Below are positions 35,334 to 43,613 of a DNA stretch of 64,000 bases, piece by piece (position 1 is the first letter of the stretch; every line of letters starts with the position of its first letter). The notes beneath the pieces are model-generated. The model did not search any database. It was not told the DNA's origin and saw only the letters and a program-made list of their open reading frames with translations. The stretch covers positions 62,001 to 126,000 of the forward strand of contig JAUJNX010000004.1 in assembly GCA_030447925.1 (NCBI GenBank). Reading direction: 5' to 3'. A program made the translations under genes and the position numbers. The stretch comes from Egibacteraceae bacterium. Lineage in GTDB: Bacteria > Actinomycetota > Nitriliruptoria > Euzebyales > Egibacteraceae.

Positions 35334-36464
35334 GTGACGCAGACGCGCGGAGCCGTCGGGATCCCGCTGGCCCGGCCGCTGATCGGGGACGGGGAGCGCG
35401 CCGCGGTGGACCGCGTGCTGCGGTCCGGTGGGCTGGCGCAGGGGCCGGAGGTCGCCGCCTTCGAGGCGGAGTTCGCGGCGCTGGTGGGCGGGCGGACCTG
35501 CGTGGCGGTAAGCTCGGGGACCACGGCGCTGCACCTCGGCATGCTCGCCGCGGGGATCGGGCCGGGCGACGAGGTCATCGTGCCGTCGTTCAGCTTCGCG
35601 GCCTCGGCGAACGCCGTCCGGCTGTGCGGGGCGACCCCGGTGTTCGCCGACATCCGCCCCGGCACGTTCTGCCTGGACCCCGCCGCGGCGGCCGGCGCCA
35701 TCAGCGCCCGGACCGCGGCGATCATGGCCGTGCACCTGTACGGGCAGACCGCGGAGGTCCGCGCGCTCCGTGACCTCGCCGCCCGCCACGACCTCCTGCT
35801 CGTCGAGGACGCCGCCCAGGCGCACGGCGCCGCGCTGGACGGGCTGCCCGCCGGGGCGTGGGGCGGGCTGGCCGCCTTCAGCTTCTACCCGACCAAGAAC
35901 ATGACCTGCGGCGAGGGCGGGATGGTCGTCACCGACGACGACCGCGTGGCCCGGCAGGTCCGGCTGCTGCGCAACCAGGGCATGGAGCAGCGCTACCGCA
36001 ACGAGATCGTCGGCTTCAACGCCCGGCTCACCGACCTGGCGGCCGCGATCGGGCGGGTGCAGCTGCGCCGGCTGGCGGACTGGAACACCGCCCGGCGCCG
36101 CAACGCCGCCGACCTCGACGCGGAGCTCGCCGGCGTCGAGGGCGTCGTGACGCCGGCCGTCGCCCCCGGCATGACGCACGCCTACCACCAGTACACGGTC
36201 CGGGCCGACGACCGCGACGCGCTCCTGGCCGCGGTCGGTGAGCGCGGCGTGGGCTGCGGCGTCTACTACCCGACGCCCATCCACCGCCTGCCCGCCTACG
36301 CCGAGCAGCACGCCGGCGACGACCTCCCCGAGACCGACCGCGCGGCGGCCGAGGTCCTGTCGCTGCCGGTCCGCCCGGACCTGACCCCCGCCGAGGTCGC
36401 CACGGTCGTGGACGCGGTCACCGGCGCCCGCGCCGCGGGGGCCCGCACGGCGGTGCGCGCGTGA
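35334..36464 (+). CDS. wbpE: DegT/DnrJ/EryC1/StrS sugar aminotransferase, WbpE-like
   Basis: A 376-residue PLP enzyme: start IPLARPLIGDGERAAVDRVL and SGGLAQGPEVAAFE, VAVSSGTTALHLGMLAAG, EVIVPSFSFAASANAV, LVEDAAQAHGA, and the PLP lysine in FSFYPTKNMTCGEGGMV (K188), then GFNARLTDLAAAIGRVQL and GVGCGVYYPTPIH. This is the profile of WbpE-type enzymes that aminate the 3-keto-UDP-GlcNAcA made by the Gfo/Idh/MocA enzyme encoded next. GTG 35334 is chosen at 10 nt from GGGGAG; TTG 35328 is an alternative. The stop overlaps the next gene by 4 bp. Confidence 0.9.
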   Translation: MTQTRGAVGIPLARPLIGDGERAAVDRVLRSGGLAQGPEVAAFEAEFAALVGGRTCVAVSSGTTALHLGMLAAGIGPGDEVIVPSFSFAASANAVRLCGATPVFADIRPGTFCLDPAAAAGAISARTAAIMAVHLYGQTAEVRALRDLAARHDLLLVEDAAQAHGAALDGLPAGAWGGLAAFSFYPTKNMTCGEGGMVVTDDDRVARQVRLLRNQGMEQRYRNEIVGFNARLTDLAAAIGRVQLRRLADWNTARRRNAADLDAELAGVEGVVTPAVAPGMTHAYHQYTVRADDRDALLAAVGERGVGCGVYYPTPIHRLPAYAEQHAGDDLPETDRAAAEVLSLPVRPDLTPAEVATVVDAVTGARAAGARTAVRA

Positions 36465-37507
36465 CCGCCCCGGTGCTGCGCGCGGGGGTGCTGGGCCTGG
36501 GGATGATGGGGCGCAACCACGTCCGGGTCCTGCGCAACCTCGACGGCGTGGAGCTGGTCGGCGTCGCCGACCCGTCCGGTGACCTCCACCGCGCCGCCGA
36601 CGGCCTGCCGTGCCTGCCCGACCTCGACGCGCTCCTGGAGCTGGGCCTGGACCTGTGCGTCGTGGCCACCCCGACCGCCGAGCACGAGCGCAGCGGGCTG
36701 GCCCTGGCCACCGCGGGCGTCGCCGCCCTGGTCGAGAAGCCCCTGGCCGAGGACACCCAGGCCGCCGTGCGCCTGGCGCGCGCGTTCGAGGACGCCGGGC
36801 TGGTCGGCTGCGTCGGCCACATCGAGCGCTACAATCCGGCCCTGCGGTCGCTGCACCAGCGCCTGGCCGCCGGCGACCTGGGCGAGCTGTTCCAGATCGC
36901 CACCCGCCGCCAGGGCCCGTTCCCCAACCGCATCCGCGACGTCGGGGTCACCAAGGACCTCGCGACCCACGACATCGACCTCACCGGCTGGGTCGCCGGC
37001 ACCCCGTTCGCGTCGGTCAGCGCCCGCACCGCCCACAAGACCGGGCGGATGTACGAGGACCTGCTCGCGGTGACCGGCCTGCTGGCCGACGGGACGGTGA
37101 CCAACCACCTCGTGAACTGGCTCACCCCCACCAAGGAGCGCGTGACGATGGTCACCGGCGAGCGCGGCTGCTTCGTCGCCGACACCCTCACCGCGGACCT
37201 CACCTTCTACGCCAACGGCCAGGTGCCGACGTCCTGGGACGCGATCTCGGCGTTCCGCGGCGTGACCGAGGGCGACATGATCCGCTACGCGCTGGCCAAG
37301 CCCGAACCGCTGGCGGTCGAGCTGGCCGCCTTCCGCGACGCGGTGCGCGGGGACGGCGGCGAGGTCGTGACCATGCGCGAGGGGGTGCTCGCGGTGCAGA
37401 TCGCCGAGGCCTGCCTGGAGTCCGCGCTCAAGGGCGTGACCGTGGACCTGGCCGCGGCCGACGCCCCGCACCGCACGGTGGACCTCACCGAGGCGGCGCG
37501 CCGGTGA
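36461..37507 (+). CDS. wbpB: Gfo/Idh/MocA oxidoreductase, WbpB-like
   Basis: A 348-residue NAD-dependent dehydrogenase: N-terminal Rossmann motif GVLGLGMMGRNHVRVLR (about 9-25), the family EKP triad (92-94), GHIERYNPALRSLHQ, and the catalytic region DVGVTKDLATHDIDL. This subgroup (WbpB/WlbA) oxidises C3 of UDP-GlcNAc uronate. Between a WbpE-like aminotransferase and a nucleotide-sugar dehydrogenase, with 4-bp overlaps on both sides, it is very likely part of the diamino-uronate pathway. Confidence 0.88.
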   Translation: MTAPVLRAGVLGLGMMGRNHVRVLRNLDGVELVGVADPSGDLHRAADGLPCLPDLDALLELGLDLCVVATPTAEHERSGLALATAGVAALVEKPLAEDTQAAVRLARAFEDAGLVGCVGHIERYNPALRSLHQRLAAGDLGELFQIATRRQGPFPNRIRDVGVTKDLATHDIDLTGWVAGTPFASVSARTAHKTGRMYEDLLAVTGLLADGTVTNHLVNWLTPTKERVTMVTGERGCFVADTLTADLTFYANGQVPTSWDAISAFRGVTEGDMIRYALAKPEPLAVELAAFRDAVRGDGGEVVTMREGVLAVQIAEACLESALKGVTVDLAAADAPHRTVDLTEAARR

Positions 37508-38796
37508 CGACCACCTGCGTCGTCGCGCTCGGCAAGATCGGCCTGCCGCTCGCGGTCCGCTACGCCCAGGCGGGCCACGACGTCGTCGGCGCCGACATCG
37601 ACCCCGACGTGGTCGCCCTGGTCGGCAAGGGCGAGCCGCCCTTCCCCGGCGAGGAGGGGCTGGCCGAGGGGCTCGGCGAGGTCCTGGCCGCGGGGCGCCT
37701 GACCGCCACCACCGACACCGCCGCGGCGGTCGCGGCGAGCAGCACCGTCGTGGTGGTCGTCCCCCTGGTCCTGGACGCGGCCGGGAGGCCCGACTTCCGC
37801 GCGATCGACGCGGCCACCGCCGCGATCGCCGACGGGCTGCGCCCGGGCACGCTGGTGAGCTACGAGACCACCCTGCCGGTCGGCACCACCCGGACGCGCC
37901 TGGCGCCCGCGCTGGCCCGGCGCTCCGGGCTGACCCCCGGCGTCGACCTGCACGTGGCCTTCAGCCCGGAGCGGGTCAACAGCGGGCGGATCTTCGCCGA
38001 CCTGCGCCGCTACCCCAAGCTGGTCGGGGCGCTGGACCCCGCCGGCGCCGCGCGCGCGACCGCCTTCTACCGCGACGTGCTGGACTTCGACCCGCGCCCG
38101 GACCTGCCCCGCCCCAACGGCGTCTGGGACCTGGGCAGCACCGAGGCCGCGGAGCTGGCCAAGCTGGCCGAGACCACCTACCGCGACGTCAACATCGCCC
38201 TGGCCAACGAGTTCGCGGCCCACGCCGAGACCCTGGGCATCGACGTCCACGCCGTGATCGCCGCGGCCAACAGCCAGCCCTACAGCCACGTCCACCGCCC
38301 CGGCGTCGCCGTGGGCGGGCACTGCATCCCGGTCTACCCGCGCCTGTACCTGGCCGGGGACCCGGGGGCGCGGCTGCCCGCGGCGGGGCGGGCGATCAAC
38401 GAGGCCGTGCCCGGTCGCGTCGTGGACCGCCTGGCGCGCCACCTCGGCGGGCTGGACGGGCTGCGCGTGACGGTGCTGGGCGCCGCCTACCGCGGCGGGG
38501 TCAAGGAGACCGCGTACTCGGGGGTGTTCCCCCTGGTCGCGGAGCTGGCGGCGCGCGGGGCGGCGCCCGCGGTCCACGACCCGCTGTACGACGACGCCGA
38601 GCTGACCGAGCTCGGCCTGGTCCCCTTCGCCCTCGGCGAGCCCTGTGACGCGGCCGTGGTGCACACCGACCACGACGACTACGCGCGGCTGGGCCAGGAC
38701 GACCTGCCGGGCGTGCGCGCCGTCATCGACGGCCGGTCGGTCCTGGCGCCCGCGCGCTGGCCCGACGTCGACGTGCTGGTGCTGGGCCGGGGCTGA
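37504..38796 (+). CDS. Nucleotide-sugar 6-dehydrogenase (UDP-HexNAc type)
   Basis: A 430-residue enzyme of the UDP-glucose/UDP-ManNAc/UDP-GlcNAc dehydrogenase family: CVVALGKIGLPLAVRYAQAG (first glycine of GxGxxG is alanine), VSYETTLPVGTTRTRL, FSPERVNSGRI, ELAKLAETTYRDVNIALANE, and the catalytic cysteine in GVAVGGHCIPVYP. It oxidises C6 of a UDP-N-acetylhexosamine to the uronic acid with two NAD. A second member lies at 49390 with the more classical GLGYVG and HCIPIDP motifs. The last 74 bp overlap the convergent GT2 gene. Confidence 0.88.
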   Translation: MTTTCVVALGKIGLPLAVRYAQAGHDVVGADIDPDVVALVGKGEPPFPGEEGLAEGLGEVLAAGRLTATTDTAAAVAASSTVVVVVPLVLDAAGRPDFRAIDAATAAIADGLRPGTLVSYETTLPVGTTRTRLAPALARRSGLTPGVDLHVAFSPERVNSGRIFADLRRYPKLVGALDPAGAARATAFYRDVLDFDPRPDLPRPNGVWDLGSTEAAELAKLAETTYRDVNIALANEFAAHAETLGIDVHAVIAAANSQPYSHVHRPGVAVGGHCIPVYPRLYLAGDPGARLPAAGRAINEAVPGRVVDRLARHLGGLDGLRVTVLGAAYRGGVKETAYSGVFPLVAELAARGAAPAVHDPLYDDAELTELGLVPFALGEPCDAAVVHTDHDDYARLGQDDLPGVRAVIDGRSVLAPARWPDVDVLVLGRG

Positions 38797-39760
38797 CCCG
38801 CCGGCGCGGCCCGGCCAGCAGGCCGGCCCCCCAGGCGGTGTGCATGGTCGCGAAGCTGGCGGCGAGCTGCAGCCCGGCGGTCCCCACCCCCGCGATGCGC
38901 GCCGAGACGCCCGCCACCACGGCGAGGTAGGCGGCGGGGACCACCAGGCTGCGGCCGCCGGTCGGCACGGCCAGGGCGATCCCCAGCGCGTTCGCGGCGA
39001 CGGCCGCGGGGGGGACCACCTGGCGCCAGCGCAGCGACCGGGGGTGGCGGCGCAGGACCTCGCGCTTCCACTGGCCGTACTCGTAGTACTGGCGCCACAG
39101 CGACCGCACGGTGGACCGCGGGTGGTAGGTGACCTCCAGGTCCGGGGAGAACCAGACCAGGCCCCCCGCCGCGCGCAGCCGCCAGTTCAGCTCGTAGTCC
39201 TGGTTGCGCAGCAGGGTCTCGTCGTAGCCGCCCACGCGCTCGAGGGCCTCGCGGCGGAAGACGCCCAGGTAGACGGTGTCCACGGGGCCCGCCGGCCCGC
39301 CGTAGTGGAAGCGGGCGTCGCCGGTGCCGAAGCGCGACGACATCGCCCGCGCGACCGCGGCGGGGAAGCCGCGCGCGGCGGTCGCCCGCTGGATCCCGCC
39401 GACGTTGTCGGCCCCGGTGGCGCGCAGCACCTCCACCGCGCGGCGCAGGTAGCCGGGGGCGGGCTCGCAGTGGGCGTCGACGCGGGCGACCACGTCGCCG
39501 GAGCAGTCGGCCAGCGCCCGGTTCAGCCCCGCCGACGCGGTCCCCGCCGGGTTGGGCACGACCCGGACGCGCAGGTCGCCCGCGGCCAGCTCGGCCGCGG
39601 CGTCCAGGGTGCCGTCGCGGGAGGGCGCCACCGCCACCACGACCTCGAGCGGCCCGGGGTAGTCCTGGTCCAGCGCGGCGCGGACCGCACCCGGCAGCCG
39701 CTCGGCGTCATCGCGGGCGGGGATGACCACCGAGACCGCCGGATACTGCTCCTCTGCCAC
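38723..39760 (-). CDS. GT2 glycosyltransferase, ExoA-like
   Basis: A 345-residue GT2 enzyme: SVVIPARDDAERLPGAVRA, PLEVVVAVAPSRDGT, GDVVARVDAHCEPAPGYLRR (the DxD-like element is DAH), GPVDTVYLGVFRREALERVG, DETLLRNQDYELNWRLRAAG, with the ED/Q-x-E-W motif as QDYELNW. Two or three hydrophobic segments near 250-310 suggest membrane attachment, as in ExoA of succinoglycan synthesis. GTG 39760 follows TACTAT by 7 nt. It is closely related to the divergent gene at 39829. Confidence 0.85.
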   Translation of the reverse strand: MAEEQYPAVSVVIPARDDAERLPGAVRAALDQDYPGPLEVVVAVAPSRDGTLDAAAELAAGDLRVRVVPNPAGTASAGLNRALADCSGDVVARVDAHCEPAPGYLRRAVEVLRATGADNVGGIQRATAARGFPAAVARAMSSRFGTGDARFHYGGPAGPVDTVYLGVFRREALERVGGYDETLLRNQDYELNWRLRAAGGLVWFSPDLEVTYHPRSTVRSLWRQYYEYGQWKREVLRRHPRSLRWRQVVPPAAVAANALGIALAVPTGGRSLVVPAAYLAVVAGVSARIAGVGTAGLQLAASFATMHTAWGAGLLAGPRRRVSPGPAPARRRRASARAPGPTGRR

Positions 39761-39767
39761 GTCACAA

Positions 39768-39821
39768 ATAGTACATAGCTGGATAAGCGCCGGATCGACG
39801 CCGGCGACGGTCCGCTAGCGT
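39768..39821. promoter_or_regulatory. Divergent leaderless promoter pair
   Basis: On the minus strand TACTAT (39768-39773) ends 7 nt before GTG 39760; on the plus strand TAGCGT (39816-39821) ends 7 nt before ATG 39829. Neither gene has a ribosome-binding site. The 68-bp intergenic region is AT-rich for this genome. Confidence 0.5.
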
Positions 39822-39828
39822 CCGGGGG

Positions 39829-40947
39829 ATGGCGCCCTCCCCCGATCCGCGCGTGACGGTGAGCGTGATCCTCCCCGTGCTGGACGAGGTGCGCACCATC
39901 GACGGCTGCCTCGCCTCGCTGCTGGACCAGGACTACGACGGGCCCCTGGAGATCGTCGTGGCCGACGGCGGCTCGACCGACGGGACGCGGGCGCGGCTGG
40001 CGGCCGCGCGCGCCCACGCGGGCGACCGCCTCCGGCTCCTGGACAACCCCGGCCGGCTGCAGGCCCACGGGCTGGGCCTGGCCGCGCGGCACGCCCGCGG
40101 CGAGGTGCTGGTGCGCGCCGACGCCCACACCACCTACGCCCCCGACTACGTGCGCCGGTCGGTCACGGCGCTACGGGAGTCCGGCGCCGCGGCGGTCGGC
40201 GGTCGGCTGGTGCCCGAGGGCCGGACGCGCGGCGAGCGCGCCGCCGCCCTGGCCATGCGCTCGCCCCTGGGCGTCGGGCCCGGCCGCTTCCACCACGCCC
40301 GGAGGCGGGAGGAGGTCGACACCGTCTACCTGGGCGCGTGGCGGCGGGAGGACCTGCTCGGCCTCGGCGGGTTCCGCCCGCTGCCGTCGGGGGCGGGCGA
40401 GGACGCCGACCTGGCCTGGCGCATCCGCCGGGCCGGTGGGCGCATCCTGCTGGACCCCGCGATCCGCTCGACCTACCGCCCGCGCGGCAGCGTCGCCGCG
40501 GTCGCCCGCCAGCACTGGCGCTACGGCCTGGCGAAGGCCGAGATGCTGTGGCTCAACGGGGTGCTGCCCTCGCCGCGGCCGCTGGCGCCCGCGGCGCTGG
40601 TCACCGCGCTGGGCGCGGGCCTGGCCACCGCGGCGGCGGGACGGACCCGGCTGCCGTTGCTCGGCGTGGTGGCGTCGTGGACGGCGGTGCTCGGCGCGGT
40701 GGCGGTGCGCCCCGACCGCCCCGCGCCCCTGGCGGCGGAGGTCGCCGCGGACACCGCGGCCATGCACCTGTCCTACGGCGCCGCGCTGCTGTGGGGGCTC
40801 GCCCGCGGGCCGGGACCCGTCCGCCACCTGCGCGCGCCCGCCCCGGACCGCCCCGCCCCGGCCCCCGCGGCCGGCCACCGCCGCGCCCGCCCCGCCCGCC
40901 CGGTCCCCGCCCCGCCGGCCGACCGCCGGCGGACCGCGCGCCGCTGA
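39829..40947 (+). CDS. GT2 glycosyltransferase, ExoA-like
   Basis: A 372-residue GT2 enzyme: SVILPVLDEVRTIDGCLASL, LEIVVADGGSTDGTRARLAA, GEVLVRADAHTTYAPDYVRR, VDTVYLGAWRREDLLGLGG, AGEDADLAWRIRRAGGRIL (the acidic ED motif). Hydrophobic segments at about 245-320 suggest a membrane-bound C-terminal half; the last 45 residues are Pro/Arg/Ala low complexity. It resembles the divergent gene product at 38723, with which it shares VDTVYLG and the order of motifs. It probably adds a sugar to a lipid-linked acceptor on the inner face. Confidence 0.85.
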   Translation: MAPSPDPRVTVSVILPVLDEVRTIDGCLASLLDQDYDGPLEIVVADGGSTDGTRARLAAARAHAGDRLRLLDNPGRLQAHGLGLAARHARGEVLVRADAHTTYAPDYVRRSVTALRESGAAAVGGRLVPEGRTRGERAAALAMRSPLGVGPGRFHHARRREEVDTVYLGAWRREDLLGLGGFRPLPSGAGEDADLAWRIRRAGGRILLDPAIRSTYRPRGSVAAVARQHWRYGLAKAEMLWLNGVLPSPRPLAPAALVTALGAGLATAAAGRTRLPLLGVVASWTAVLGAVAVRPDRPAPLAAEVAADTAAMHLSYGAALLWGLARGPGPVRHLRAPAPDRPAPAPAAGHRRARPARPVPAPPADRRRTARR

Positions 40948-40982
40948 CGCGGGGTGGCCGGTTTCCCCGGTCGGGGAGCGGT

Positions 40983-40988
40983 TAGTGT
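40983..40988 (+). promoter_or_regulatory. -10 element of leaderless promoter
   Basis: TAGTGT ends 7 nt before GTG 40996, which lacks a ribosome-binding site; GTTTCC at 40961-40966 may serve as a weak -35. Confidence 0.4.
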
Positions 40989-40995
40989 TCCGGCG

Positions 40996-41888
40996 GTGTC
41001 GAGCGTGTGCGTGCACGTCGTGCTGTTCAACAACCAGATCGCGGCGGTCTGGCGGCTGCTGAGCGCCGTCGGCGCCATGGCCCGCCACGCCCGCGACCGC
41101 CGCGGCCTGGACGGCGTGCGGCTGGCGATCGGCGATTCCTCGTCCACGCCGGTGCTGTCGGCGCAGGACGCGGCGCAGCTGGACGTCCACGGGCGGGCGG
41201 CCGGGCTGGACGCGGTCACCTACGACTTCTTCGACGCCAACCTCGGGTCCTCGGGCGGCAACAACCGCCTGGGCGCCACCGGGGACGAGGACCACGTCCT
41301 GGTGCTGAACCCCGACACCTACCCGGCGCCGACGATGCTGTCCGAGCTGCTCGCCGTCGCCGCCGACGACCACGTCGGCATCGCCGAGGCGCGCCAGCTC
41401 CCCTGGAGCACCCCAAGCGCTACGACCTGCGCCGCGGCGACACCGGCTGGGCCAGCGGGTGCTGCATGCTGCTGCGCCGGTCGCTGTTCCGGCGGCTGTC
41501 GGGCTTCGACAGCGAGCACTTCTTCCTGTACTGCGACGACGTCGACCTGTCCTGGCGCGTGCGCCTGGCGGGCCTGCGCGTCGTCCACGTGCCCACCGCG
41601 GTCGTCTTCCACGACAAGCGCATCAGCGACGACGCGGCCCTGCTCCCGACCGAGGCCGAGCACTTCTACGCGCTGCTCGGCCGCCTGATGCTCGCCCGCA
41701 AGTACGACCGCGCCGACGTGCTCGCCGAGACCGTCGCCGCCGTCACCGCGGGCGGCACCGCCGCCCAGCGCGAGGCGCTGGAGGAGTACCGCCGGCGGGA
41801 GGCCGACGGGCGGATGCCCGACCCGCTCGCCGGCGCCGACCGCGTCGCGGAGTTCGTCGGCGGCGAGTACGCCGTCCACCGGTACTAG
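40996..41888 (+). pseudogene. GT2 rhamnosyltransferase-type protein, frameshifted
   Basis: The first frame (GTG 40996) reads VCVHVVLFNNQIAAVWRLL, YDFFDANLGSSGGNNRLGA and DHVLVLNPDTYPAPTMLSE up to IAEARQLP near 41400. The second frame continues LEHPKRYDLRRGDTGWASGC, MLLRRSLFRRLSGFDSEHFF and LYCDDVDLSWRVRLAGLRVV to 41888. One C appears lost from the run at 41400-41403; restoring it gives a 297-residue GT2 of the WbbL-like type (NPD as DxD, acidic DDVDLSWR). Followed after 12 bp by the methyltransferase-GT2 gene. Confidence 0.78.
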
Positions 41889-41900
41889 GAGCCTGCGCCG

Positions 41901-43613
41901 ATGACCAGGGCCGAGCAGTACCGGCTGCGCTTCGCGTGGGACTCGACCTACGGGCGCGTCGTGGGGCTCCTCGCCGACCTGCAGGTGCCCGCGGGGCTGG
42001 TGCTGGACCTCGGCTGCGGGTACGGCCCGGCGGCCGAGCCGCTGCGCGAGCGCGGCTTCGACTACGTGGGCTGCGACCTCGCCGCCGAGGGGCGCGCCGA
42101 CCTCGAGGCGCGCGGGTTCGCCACCCACGAGCTGGACCTGGAGGACGTCGCCGGCCTGGGCGACCGGCTGCGCGCGATCGTCGCGGGCCGGCGGGTCGCC
42201 GCGATCCTGCTGCTGGACACCCTGGAGCACCTGCGCGACACCGACGCGTTCCTGGACGCCCTGCGCGACGTGTCGCTGGACCTCGACCGGCCCCACCTGC
42301 TCGTCAGCGTGCCCAACGTCGCCCACTACGACGTCGGCGCCAAGCTGCTGATGGGCCGCTGGGACGTCACCCCGACCGGGCTGCTGGACGCCACCCACGT
42401 GCAGTTCTTCACCGAGGGCCGGCTGATCGGCGACCTCGCCGGCCGCGGCTGGCGCCAGGTGCAGGAGCGCGACCTCGGGCTGTACCGCAGCGACCAGCAC
42501 TTCCCCGCCGACCACCCGGCGCTGCAGGAGGGCGCGCCGCTGCACGACCTGCTGCTGGACCTGCGCCGGCGGGTGGACGGGACCGCCACCGTCAACCAGT
42601 TCGTGCGCGCCTTCGCCCACCTGCGCGTCGGCGCCGCCGAGCCGCCCGCCGCCGTCCCGACCCCGTTCGCGTCGGTCCTGGTGCGCACCCAGGGGCTGCG
42701 CCCCGACAGCCTGCTCGAGGCGCTGACCTGCCTGGCCGCGCAGACGGTCGACGACTTCGAGGTGCTGCTGCTCGTGCACACCTCCGACACCGCGGTGCTC
42801 GCGGGCGTCCGCGACCTCGTCGCGCTGTTCGCGCCGCAGTTCGCCGCGCGCGTCCGGGTCCTGCAGGTCCAGGGCGGCGGCCGGGCGCGGCCCCTGAACC
42901 TGGGCCTGGAAGCGGCCGCCGGCCGCTACGTGGCGTTCCTGGACGACGACGACCTGGTGACGGCGGACTGGATCGAGGTGTTCACCCAGGCATCCGCGGC
43001 CGCTCCGGCCCGCGTGCTGCGCAGCGTCACCGTCGACCGCCGGGTGGTGCGGGTGCGCGGGGACCGCCACGTCGGGTCCTACGTGACGACCAGCGGGCTG
43101 GAGGCGACGCACGCGCGCACCTTCGACCTCGTCCAGCACCTGTTCATGAACCAGACCCCGATCTGCTCGGTGGCGCTGCCCCGGGAGGCGCTGCGCACCT
43201 TCGGGCTGGCCTTCGACGAGGGCCTGGCGGTGCTGGAGGACTGGCAGCTGCTGCTGCAGCTGGTCCTGCTCTGCGGGGTCCACGACACCGGGCGGACGAC
43301 CAGCGTCTACCACCGCTGGGAGGGCGCGGACAGCTCGTGGGGCGCGATCGACCCGCGCATCTGGGACGGCATCCGCCTGGCGATCCTCCAGCGCTTCGAC
43401 GCCGCCCCGCTGCTGCTGCCGCCGGGCAGCGCCACCCGCATCGCCCGCCTGCAGGAGGACCTGGCCGCCCTGCGCGGCCCCGGCGCCGCACCCGCCCCGG
43501 CCCCGCTGCGCGCCCGGCTGCGCGCCCGCGCCCGCGCCGCCGCGCCGGACTGGGCGATCCGGCTGTACCGCCACGCCCGGGCGCGGCGCATCCTGCGGTC
43601 GCTGCCACGATGA
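41901..43613 (+). CDS. SAM methyltransferase-GT2 fusion protein
   Basis: A 570-residue bifunctional protein. Residues about 1-230 are a class I methyltransferase: VLDLGCGYGPAAEPLRERGF (SAM motif I), DYVGCDLAAEGRADLEARGF, ILLLDTLEHLRDTDAFLDAL, LLVSVPNVAHY. Residues about 250-480 are a GT2-like domain: FASVLVRTQGLRPDSLLEAL, GRARPLNLGLEAAAGRYVAF, LDDDDLVTADWIEVF (DDDD metal site), VLEDWQLLLQLVLLCGV. A basic helical tail follows. It may add and methylate a sugar in one step. ATG 41901 has GGAG about 10 nt upstream, and the stop overlaps the next ATG. Confidence 0.85.
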   Translation: MTRAEQYRLRFAWDSTYGRVVGLLADLQVPAGLVLDLGCGYGPAAEPLRERGFDYVGCDLAAEGRADLEARGFATHELDLEDVAGLGDRLRAIVAGRRVAAILLLDTLEHLRDTDAFLDALRDVSLDLDRPHLLVSVPNVAHYDVGAKLLMGRWDVTPTGLLDATHVQFFTEGRLIGDLAGRGWRQVQERDLGLYRSDQHFPADHPALQEGAPLHDLLLDLRRRVDGTATVNQFVRAFAHLRVGAAEPPAAVPTPFASVLVRTQGLRPDSLLEALTCLAAQTVDDFEVLLLVHTSDTAVLAGVRDLVALFAPQFAARVRVLQVQGGGRARPLNLGLEAAAGRYVAFLDDDDLVTADWIEVFTQASAAAPARVLRSVTVDRRVVRVRGDRHVGSYVTTSGLEATHARTFDLVQHLFMNQTPICSVALPREALRTFGLAFDEGLAVLEDWQLLLQLVLLCGVHDTGRTTSVYHRWEGADSSWGAIDPRIWDGIRLAILQRFDAAPLLLPPGSATRIARLQEDLAALRGPGAAPAPAPLRARLRARARAAAPDWAIRLYRHARARRILRSLPR

